Origin: an uncultured Neisseria sp.
GTDB lineage: Bacteria > Pseudomonadota > Gammaproteobacteria > Burkholderiales > Neisseriaceae
Length of the DNA: 5,921 nt
Reading direction: 5' to 3'
Assembly (NCBI GenBank): GCA_927911515.1
Contig: CAKMQH010000258.1
Span: 1-5,921 of the forward strand
Shown here: positions 1-4,493 of the stretch, in pieces
Layout: the number at the start of each line of letters is the position of its first letter
How positions within the stretch are numbered: the stretch's first letter is position 1
The notes under the pieces: generated by a model
Database searches by the model: none
The model's input: the letters and a program-made list of their open reading frames with translations, nothing else
Told to the model about the DNA's origin: nothing
Program-made: the position numbers and the translations under genes

Positions 1-411
1 CGCAAGCTGATTGCCGAACGCGGCCTGCAAGACACGGTTACCTTCGACGAAGTCAATGCCTACGACCGAGCCAACTATCAGGATTTGCAACCGCGTCCTA
101 CGCTCGGCATCGTTTCCGGCCTGCATGAATTGTTTGCCGACAACGATTTGATTTTGAACTCGCTCTACGGCTTCGGCGATGCGATTGAAACAGGCGGCTA
201 CTTGATTTACACCGGACAGCCGTGGCATCCGCAGCTCGAAATGATTGCCCGCGCGCTGACCAGCCACAAAGCGGGCAGCCCGAACTGGGTAATGCGCCGC
301 CGCAGCCAGCAGGAAATGGATCAGTTGGTCGAGAAAGCCGGTTTTGAAAAAATCCATCAGTGGATAGACGAAGACGGCATCTTTACCGTCAGCTTGGCTG
401 TGAAGAAATAA
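1..411 (+). CDS. C-terminal part of YnbC-type alpha/beta hydrolase / SAM-dependent methyltransferase (5' end outside window)
   Basis: The frame is open from the first base, giving 136 residues before the TAA at 409-411, so the gene starts upstream of the window. The visible part reads as the second half of a class I methyltransferase domain: an acidic strand end (VNAYD), then RPTLGIVSGLHELF, a GGYLIYTGQPWHPQ strand-loop and a terminal GIFTVSLA strand. From memory this matches the putative methyltransferase domain fused behind an alpha/beta hydrolase in E. coli YnbC and in neisserial bifunctional hydrolase/methyltransferases; the hydrolase half and SAM-binding glycine loop are not visible. In E. 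coli ynbC lies beside ynbB and ynbD, relatives of which lie further right here, which supports the call. The substrate is unknown; a lipid or lipid-linked molecule is an inference from context. An internal TTG at 85 is not a credible start, because conserved-looking sequence continues upstream of it. Confidence 0.75.
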   Translation, partial: RKLIAERGLQDTVTFDEVNAYDRANYQDLQPRPTLGIVSGLHELFADNDLILNSLYGFGDAIETGGYLIYTGQPWHPQLEMIARALTSHKAGSPNWVMRRRSQQEMDQLVEKAGFEKIHQWIDEDGIFTVSLAVKK

Positions 412-430
412 AAAGAGAAGTTTACAAATG

Positions 431-488
431 ACCGCCGTTTCGCGCGCAGAGGACAAGTTTTAGATTGTCGCGTGTGTGAAATGGCGGT
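431..488. repeat. Imperfect inverted repeat downstream of the methyltransferase gene
   Basis: ACCGCC at 431-436 pairs with GGCGGT at 483-488. The pairing continues inward imperfectly (TTTCGCGCG on the left, CGCGTGTGTGAAA on the right), leaving a loop of roughly 25 bases. It could be an RNA hairpin at the end of the upstream transcript or a remnant of a small repeat. No coding frame of note crosses it. Confidence 0.4.
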
Positions 489-509
489 TGCAGATATGCA
501 ACAATTTTT
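487..509 (+). terminator. Possible intrinsic terminator of the methyltransferase gene
   Basis: GTTGCA (487-492) and TGCAAC (497-502) form a six-pair stem with a GATA loop. Two A bases and then a run of five T bases follow on the + strand. The stem is short and only half GC, so it would be weak. It lies about 75 bases after the methyltransferase stop codon. Confidence 0.35.
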
Positions 510-537
510 GATTTTGACCGGCAACAGATAAAACGAA

Positions 538-575
538 AGGTCGTCTGAAAACTCGTTTCGGTTTTCAGACGACCT
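538..575 (-). terminator. Inverted pair of DNA uptake sequences forming a terminator hairpin
   Basis: AGGTCGTCTGAAAAC at 538-552 is exactly reverse-complementary to GTTTTCAGACGACCT at 561-575, giving a 15-pair stem with an eight-base loop. Each arm contains a full AGGTCGTCTGAA uptake sequence (538-549, and 564-575 on the other strand). Inverted uptake sequences as gene-end terminators are a known neisserial arrangement. On the minus strand the stem is followed by TTTCGTTTTA, a fair U-rich tract, and it starts 28 bases past the stop of the 604-975 gene. It therefore most likely ends that transcript. The + strand side lacks a T-run, although the stem may still stop convergent readthrough. Confidence 0.85.
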
Positions 576-603
576 CAAAGAAGCTTAAATCGTTCGTTTA
601 AAA

Positions 604-975
604 TTAACGGTCGATGTTAACAGGTTCGCAGTTTTTCACGATGAAGCGGTTTTGTGCATCGCTAACGCCTACCACTTCAGAAGTGGTGTGGGTGTTGCGG
701 TCGATGTAACCGGCAGACATAGAGAAGCCGCGTTTGTTGGTGAAGGTAGTGCCAGTGCTGTCAGAGCGACGTTTGTCGGTGCGCAGGCTGATTTGTTTGC
801 CGGCCGCATTTGCAGAAGCGCCTACTGCATTGCCGCGACGGTCAAATTCATAAACGACATTCAGTTTTTTACCGTTGTCACATTTGTAAGTAACGTAGCC
901 TGCAGGAGCGGCAGCGGCAGTCATGGAAACACCGGCGGTCAGAACAGCTACGATAGCGGCAGATAAGAATTTCAT
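604..975 (-). CDS. Exported ACP-like (adhesin complex protein / lysozyme inhibitor-like) protein
   Basis: It encodes 123 residues starting at the ATG on 973-975, with GGAG (complement of 985-988) nine bases upstream. Residues 1-23 form a clear Sec signal peptide (MKFLSAAIVAVLTAGVSMTA, then AAA), with likely cleavage after AAA. The mature part is about 100 residues and begins with a YVTYKCDNGKKLNVVYEFD segment. It has one cysteine near each end (Cys32, Cys116, in KNCEP), well placed for a single disulfide. The pattern YxCxxGKKxxVxYxF near the N terminus and a final FxVKxCEP resembles the neisserial adhesin complex protein ACP, a surface or periplasmic beta-barrel that inhibits C-type lysozyme. 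Overall similarity seems moderate, so this may be a paralogue; lysozyme inhibition is inferred. The gene is monocistronic, divergent from the gene at 1174, and ends at the uptake-sequence terminator. Confidence 0.75.
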   Translation of the reverse strand: MKFLSAAIVAVLTAGVSMTAAAAPAGYVTYKCDNGKKLNVVYEFDRRGNAVGASANAAGKQISLRTDKRRSDSTGTTFTNKRGFSMSAGYIDRNTHTTSEVVGVSDAQNRFIVKNCEPVNIDR

Positions 976-1061
976 CTGGTATTACTCCATAAAGTAAAAA
1001 AGAGTGATGTGTGGCGTGGACGATCCGGCGCCATCCTTGCTTTGCTTTGAAAGCTGAACAT

Positions 1062-1089
1062 ATTTTATCCGTTCCGAAAAAACATGCAA
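1062..1089 (-). promoter_or_regulatory. Candidate promoter of the ACP-like gene
   Basis: Read on the minus strand, TTGCAT (complement of 1084-1089) is followed after 16 bases by TAAAAT (complement of 1062-1067). The second box matches the -10 consensus at five of six positions; the -35 box matches at only three. This would give a leader of about 80 bases. The 976-1173 divergent region is AT-rich and must also serve the + strand gene, for which TATACA at 1108-1113 is a possible but poorly supported -10. Confidence 0.3.
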
Positions 1090-1173
1090 CATGTCGATAT
1101 GCAAAGCTATACAAAGAAATTTTCGGGAAAAGTTATCACGCTTGTACAAATTTTAATAAGGTGAAGTTTTATA

Positions 1174-1761
1174 ATGAAAAAGTCACTCATATTACTAATT
1201 CTTTCCGCATTTTCATCAGTATGTTATGCCGATGCGGCTGACTGGACGCCGTTGTTGCAATCTATGAAGAAGGGCTGTGCATTTGATTTTGAAGCCTTGC
1301 CTTATGGGAAGTCCGATATCGGCAGACTGCCTGCACAGTACCGCGCCTCCGTTGCCCGCAGTCAGAGCAGGCAGACAGCGTCAGATGGTGAAGCATTAAC
1401 CATTGAATTGAAAAATTCTGTTGCTTTCGGGCAACCGTTGTCAGCCTTAGTTATTGAATCTAATGAAGGATATGGCTATGTCAAAATGAAGTTTGCCCGA
1501 AATGCCGATGTATCTAAGCTTATTCCCTTATTTACAACACCAACCGATAAACGGCACGGTATGTTGGCAGCGGGTAGGGCGCAGAATTTTTGTGTCAAAG
1601 GTGCAAACGGGACGTTGAAGCAATACCAATCTTCGCGGCATCACTGGCGCACTGTTTCGTCTGATGGTCCGTGGCAGGAATTTCGCTACCATCCAAAAGA
1701 ACACGCTTTATCCTGCCTGAGTTCCGACCATTATGGCGATGAAGTGGAATGCACTAGATAA
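1174..1761 (+). CDS. Exported protein of unknown function, four mature cysteines
   Basis: It encodes 195 residues starting at ATG 1174, with an AAGGTGA ribosome site at 1158-1164 and nine-base spacing. Residues 1-19 are a signal peptide (MKKSLILLILSAFSSVCYA), with probable cleavage before DAAD. Cys17 lies in SSVC, which does not fit a lipobox, so a soluble periplasmic or secreted protein is more likely than a lipoprotein. The mature chain has four cysteines (35, 140, 181, 193), enough for two disulfides, and no membrane segment. I do not recognise the family. Base composition is visibly more AT-rich than in the enzyme genes that follow, suggesting a different history. It stops three bases before the ATG of the PAP2 gene, so the two are probably co-transcribed and translationally coupled. 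Together with the divergent ACP-like gene it separates the YnbC-type and YnbD-type genes. Confidence 0.8.
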   Translation: MKKSLILLILSAFSSVCYADAADWTPLLQSMKKGCAFDFEALPYGKSDIGRLPAQYRASVARSQSRQTASDGEALTIELKNSVAFGQPLSALVIESNEGYGYVKMKFARNADVSKLIPLFTTPTDKRHGMLAAGRAQNFCVKGANGTLKQYQSSRHHWRTVSSDGPWQEFRYHPKEHALSCLSSDHYGDEVECTR

Positions 1762-1764
1762 AAC

Positions 1765-2451
1765 ATGAAACCTACGCTGAAAACCTCTCTACTCAAACTC
1801 GCTTTGGTCGGCATACTTTTTTATGCCAGCTACACTTTGTCCAACTATTACGCGGCATCGCTGGCCCATGTGCCGGAAATCGCTTTTGCGTGGGAGCGTA
1901 ACATCCCGTTTTGGGAATGGACGATTTTACCTTATTGGTCGTTGAACCTGATGTATGCGGCGGCGTTTTTCCTTTGTCGAGATACGCGTGAACAAAACCG
2001 CTATGTTGCAAGGTTGGTATTGGCGCAAATTGTCGCCACTACTTGCTTTATGTTGTTCCCGTTGCATTTCGGCTGGCCGAAGCCGCCTACCGACGGGCTG
2101 TGGGGCGTGATGTTTGATTCATTGGTCGCATTTGATTTGCCGTACAACCAATCTCCGTCGCTGCATATCGCACTGTCTATCATTGTCGGCGCGTTTTATT
2201 GGACGCGGTTTCCCAAAATCCGTTTGCCGATTTTGCTGTGGCAAAGCCTGATTGCTTTGTCGGTGCTGACAACTTACCAACACCACTTTATCGACGTGCC
2301 GACCGGCGCGCTACTGGGCTGGCTGGTGTTGTGGGCAATACCGCAACACGGCGTATCGCCTTTCAGGAGACGAAGTTTGTCCGTAGCAGAGCCGGACAGC
2401 CAAACAGGTCGTCTGAAACGAGCGAAGCGACTTTCTGCGAAGCTAAAATGA
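1765..2451 (+). CDS. PAP2-family phosphatase domain, N-terminal piece of the YnbD-like gene
   Basis: It encodes 228 residues from ATG 1765, three bases after the previous stop and without a strong ribosome site, so it is probably translated by coupling. There are about six hydrophobic segments (roughly 8-28, 55-72, 82-100, 133-147, 153-170 and 180-193). PAP2-type active-site motifs are visible: SPSLH at 130-134 stands for the PSGH motif, and YQHHFID at 171-177 carries the HxxxD of the last motif. WPKPP at 104-108 is the likely first motif. The catalytic histidines are therefore present and this piece could still fold as a lipid or pyrophosphate phosphatase in the inner membrane. From about residue 214 the frame runs into the DUS at 2406 and the repeat array, so the basic tail GRLKRAKRLSAKLK is repeat-encoded rather than native. 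Confidence 0.75.
   Translation: MKPTLKTSLLKLALVGILFYASYTLSNYYAASLAHVPEIAFAWERNIPFWEWTILPYWSLNLMYAAAFFLCRDTREQNRYVARLVLAQIVATTCFMLFPLHFGWPKPPTDGLWGVMFDSLVAFDLPYNQSPSLHIALSIIVGAFYWTRFPKIRLPILLWQSLIALSVLTTYQHHFIDVPTGALLGWLVLWAIPQHGVSPFRRRSLSVAEPDSQTGRLKRAKRLSAKLK
2406..2417 (+). other. DNA uptake sequence (AGGTCGTCTGAA dialect)
   Basis: An exact AGGTCGTCTGAA. It lies inside the coding frame at the tail of the PAP2 piece and marks the left edge of the repeat array that follows. Confidence 0.9.
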
Positions 2452-2531
2452 GCGAAGCAAATTTCGCCAAAACGAGCGAAGTGATTTCTGCGAAGATAAA
2501 ACGAACAACACTGATTTCCGCGAAGCCAAAA
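2416..2531 (+). repeat. Degenerate tandem repeat array led by a DNA uptake sequence
   Basis: There are four units of 24 to 30 bases, each starting AAACGA or AAATGA: 2416-2445, 2446-2469, 2470-2498 and 2499-2528, with the start of a fifth (AAACTTTCC). Units share AAACGAGCGAAG, then a TTTC segment and, in three of the four, TGCGAAG or CGCGAAG. The array sits exactly between the PAP2 domain and the second membrane region, with a frame change across it. It shares an exact 15-base TTTCGCCAAAACGAG (2462-2476) with the array near 4444-4458. Confidence 0.75.
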
Positions 2532-2569
2532 CTTTCCCCGAGACACGTTCCCGCGAAATCAAAATCGCC

Positions 2570-2917
2570 ATGCTGTATCTGGCGGGCGCGGTATTGTCGG
2601 CTCTGCCGTCCTTGTTCGGCGGTGTATGGTTGTGGATGTTGTGGGTCAGCGTGTCCTTATTGATGGTCGCTTTCGCCTATCTGACCGGCAACGCGGCGGT
2701 GTTCCAAAAACAGGCAGACGGCAGGCTGTCGGCGGCGGCAATGGTTTTGCTGCTGCCTTATCTGGTAGGCGTACGGCTGAACATGGCTTATTGGCTGCGC
2801 GGCAAGGCGAAGACGGCGCGGGTTCGTGATGATGTGTTGATTGGCAGTATCTCTGGTGTTTCGGAGATTCAGCATTGTGGCGGAGTTTTTGGGAAAAAAC
2901 GGCATCTGCTGCGTTAA
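2570..2917 (+). pseudogene. Second membrane region of the YnbD-like protein, detached
   Basis: The frame is open from 2447, but recognisable protein begins around the ATG at 2570 (MLYLAGAVLSALPSLFGG). It continues through two or three strongly hydrophobic stretches, and ends in a basic loop followed by VRDDVLIGSI at about 2824-2853. After that it runs into the foldback and stops at 2915-2917, with a nonsense tail GKKRHLLR. No convincing ribosome site precedes the ATG. In the intact family this region links the PAP2 domain to the cytoplasmic phosphatase domain, which is the basis for calling it a fragment; on its own no function can be assigned. Confidence 0.55.
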
Positions 2918-3008
2918 AAATGCTCGCAAGGTGTTCAACCTTGCTACGTTTTTTGCCTTGCATCTACCATTTTTGCCACAAAAATCCGCTTCACAAGCTA
3001 AATCTCCG
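2862..3008. repeat. 147-base foldback: long imperfect inverted repeat
   Basis: Blocks on the left pair in order with blocks on the right. CGGAGATT (2862-2869) pairs with AATCTCCG (3001-3008); AGC (2871-2873) with GCT (2997-2999); TTGTG (2875-2879) with CACAA (2992-2996). GCGGA (2880-2884) pairs with TCCGC (2985-2989); TTTTT (2886-2890) with AAAAA (2980-2984). At the tip GCAAGGT (2926-2932) pairs with ACCTTGC (2938-2944) around a five-base loop. The arms are about 70 bases each and mostly alignable with small gaps. It has no Correia-type ends. It lies between two domains of the YnbD-like protein, consistent with a non-autonomous palindromic element that inserted there. Confidence 0.7.
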
Positions 3009-3022
3009 CAACCCCTGGCAAT

Positions 3023-3034
3023 TTCAGACGACCT
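3023..3034 (-). other. DNA uptake sequence
   Basis: An exact AGGTCGTCTGAA on the minus strand, 14 bases after the right end of the foldback and immediately before the phosphatase domain becomes recognisable. It may mark the right border of the inserted DNA. Confidence 0.9.
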
Positions 3035-3121
3035 TCCTGCTATATTGGACGTATGCGCCGAATATCCGCGCCCCCGTTGTCGCGGCGCATACCGCGTTCT
3101 GCCGCTATTGGATATGGTTGC

Positions 3122-3131
3122 GCCGTCTGAA
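3122..3131 (+). other. DNA uptake sequence core (GCCGTCTGAA)
   Basis: This is the ten-base GCCGTCTGAA core common to other neisserial dialects, preceded by GC rather than AG or AT. It lies in the phosphatase domain coding sequence (APSEND). Confidence 0.6.
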
Positions 3132-3358
3132 AACGATTTGATGCAGGCGGCTTTGTTGCTGGAAGCATTGCGCCGGAAGCACGGCAAAGTTCTGACCTGT
3201 TGTGCGCTGGGCTACGGACGCAGCGCGGCGGTGGTGCTGACTTGGCTGCTGGCTTTCGGCGGCTGTCGGGATTTGGCGCAGGCAACGGCGCAACTGAAAC
3301 AGGCGCGTCCGCAGATGGTGCTGCCGCCGGAAACGGCAAGGGCAGTAGAAGCGGCGGT

Positions 3359-3370
3359 AGGTCGTCTGAA
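3359..3370 (+). other. DNA uptake sequence
   Basis: An exact AGGTCGTCTGAA forming the last codons before the stop of the phosphatase domain piece, 30 bases upstream of the next start codon. Confidence 0.9.
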
Positions 3371-3400
3371 AAATTTCTGAACAGATCGAAAGGGAAACCC

Positions 3401-3781
3401 ATGAATACGACACCAGCAACCGACAGCCTGATTACCGCCCGCCTGCTTGCCACCGCCCGCTATACCGCCGTGTTCAACGTCTTGCTATTCGTTTTGTCCG
3501 CGCAACGCGGCGGCGTGTGGTCGGCGGTGCAGCTTGTTTTGGCGGCGGCGCTGTTGTACTACCACATCCGCATCGAATTCGACCGCCGCGTGTTCCAAGA
3601 TTTTGCTGATGGCAGCTATACGCCCGAAGCCTTCGACCAAGCCTTACGGCAAACCGGCTTGCGCCGCGTTTCAGACGACCCCTCCATGCTGCAGCGTGTG
3701 GCGGGCGCGATTGCCTTGTGGCGTAAAAGCCTTTACCTGACCGCTGCGCAAGCGACAGTTTTCTTTATCCAAATCCTCTGA
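3401..3781 (+). CDS. Small membrane protein of unknown function in the phospholipid cluster
   Basis: It encodes 126 residues from ATG 3401, chosen because AAAGGG (3389-3394) sits six bases upstream; the longer open frame back to 3200 overlaps the phosphatase domain and is not real coding. There are two hydrophobic segments at about 21-33 and 40-55, an amphipathic middle (YYHIRIEFDRRVFQDF onward) and a hydrophobic C-terminal end (about 111-126). It is too short for a CDP-alcohol phosphatidyltransferase and lacks that family's aspartate-rich motif. I do not recognise the family. It lies 20 bases after the phosphatase piece and four bases before the acyltransferase, so it is almost certainly co-transcribed with them. 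A role alongside the acyltransferase or cytidylyltransferase is inferred from position only. A near-exact uptake sequence lies inside it, encoding VSDDP. Confidence 0.75.
   Translation: MNTTPATDSLITARLLATARYTAVFNVLLFVLSAQRGGVWSAVQLVLAAALLYYHIRIEFDRRVFQDFADGSYTPEAFDQALRQTGLRRVSDDPSMLQRVAGAIALWRKSLYLTAAQATVFFIQIL
3670..3681 (-). other. Near-exact DNA uptake sequence
   Basis: On the minus strand it reads GGGTCGTCTGAA, differing from the local dialect only at the first base. It lies inside the small membrane protein gene. Confidence 0.6.
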
Positions 3782-4416
3782 TGTCATGAAAAATTTTCTT
3801 AAAAAACAACTTGCATGGCTGACCGACCAAGCATTGTGCCTGTCGGTATCCTTCCTCACCGGCGTCCGCCCCAAAAGCCCGCGCGAACTGGCGTTCAATC
3901 CGCAGCAGAAAGTGTATTACGCCAATCACGGCAGCCACGGCGATTTTTTGCTGGTGTGGATTTCCCTGCCGCGCCGCTGGCGGCTTTCGACGCGTCCCGT
4001 TGCAGGCTCGGATTACTGGCTGACCAACAAACTCAAACGCTTCATCATCCAAAAACGTCTTCAACGCGCTCTTGATTCCGCGCCACAGCGACAATCCGCA
4101 GTCGATTACCGAGCAGATGAATCACGCGCTCCAAGCGGGCGATTCGCTGATTATCTTCCCTGAAGGCACACGCAATACGGACGAAAACGAAATCCTGCTC
4201 CCTTTCAAATCAGGCATTTACCATCTGGCGAAAAGTAAGCCCGACACCGAGTTTGTGCCGATATGGATAGACAACATCAACCGCGTCCTGCCCAAAGGCA
4301 AAGTGTTGCCCGTGCCGCTGTTGTGCGAAGTCCACATCGGCGAACCGCTGACCCTGCGCGAAGATGAAGACAAAGACACCTTCCTGACACGCACCCGCGA
4401 AGCCTTGCTGGCATTG

Positions 4417-4428
4417 AGGTCGTCTGAA
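4417..4428 (+). other. DNA uptake sequence
   Basis: An exact AGGTCGTCTGAA in the 3' coding end of the acyltransferase, read as RSSE, and leading directly into a tandem repeat. Confidence 0.9.
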
Positions 4429-4474
4429 AACGAGTGTAACGAGTTTCGCCAAAACGAGTGCAACGAGTCTCAAC
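4427..4474 (+). repeat. Two-unit 24-base tandem repeat led by a DNA uptake sequence
   Basis: Units 4427-4450 and 4451-4474 agree at 20 of 24 bases, both beginning AAAACGAGTG; a partial third unit starts AAAACAAAGGAG at 4475. It encodes the peptide repeat NECNEFRQ / NECNESQQ in the acyltransferase tail, and the ribosome site of the next gene lies within the partial third unit. It is related to the array at 2416-2531. Confidence 0.75.
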
Positions 4475-4493
4475 AAAACAAAGGAGCTGCATC

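Larger units (their letters stand above)
1765..3380 (+). pseudogene. Broken YnbD-type PAP2 / dual-specificity phosphatase gene (three frames)
   Basis: Three consecutive + strand pieces in three different frames read as the parts of one inner-membrane phosphatase. They are a PAP2 domain (1765-2451), a second membrane region (open 2447-2917, recognisable from 2570) and a dual-specificity phosphatase domain (recognisable 3036-3380). E. coli YnbD, about 430 residues, has PAP2 and phosphatase domains in this order; summed recognisable parts here give a similar length. Each junction holds extra DNA: a DUS-led repeat array at 2406-2531 and a foldback at 2862-3008 followed by a DUS. The natural reading is one ancestral gene split by two insertions in linker regions, each changing the frame. 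The alternative, that the pieces are separate working proteins, is weakened by the lack of ribosome sites before the second and third pieces. Confidence 0.7.
2841..3380 (+). pseudogene. Dual-specificity phosphatase domain, C-terminal piece of the YnbD-like gene
   Basis: The frame is open from before 2841, but the first part is only translated foldback and DUS. The domain proper begins near LPAILDVCAEYP at about 3033-3068. It shows LPLLDM, with the probable general-acid Asp, and the signature CALGYGRS, a CX5R loop with nucleophile Cys at 3201-3203 and Arg at 3219-3221. The residue before the nucleophile is Cys instead of the usual His. The catalytic residues are intact, so loss of function would come from loss of connection to the membrane part. 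The only upstream starts are unsupported TTG or internal ATG codons without ribosome sites. The last codons (GRLKNF) read through the DUS at 3359-3370. Confidence 0.6.

Noticed and set aside
1174..1233. Lipoprotein signal in the 195-residue exported protein
   Set aside because: The residues before Cys17 (SSV) do not fit a lipobox, which needs a small residue directly before the cysteine.
2199..2663. 154-residue open frame overlapping the PAP2 gene and the repeat array
   Set aside because: It is an out-of-frame shadow of the PAP2 domain and repeats, with low-complexity cysteine- and arginine-rich sequence and no ribosome site.
2862..3008. Correia element as an explanation of the foldback
   Set aside because: The conserved Correia terminal repeat (TATAGTGGATTAAC type) is not present at either end.
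2657..3187. 176-residue minus-strand open frame across the foldback
   Set aside because: It is antisense to recognisable membrane and phosphatase domains, and its composition is typical of a shadow frame in GC-rich DNA.
3200..3400. Upstream extension of the small membrane protein gene
   Set aside because: It overlaps the phosphatase domain coding sequence out of frame; the ATG at 3401 has a good ribosome site and starts a plausible membrane protein.
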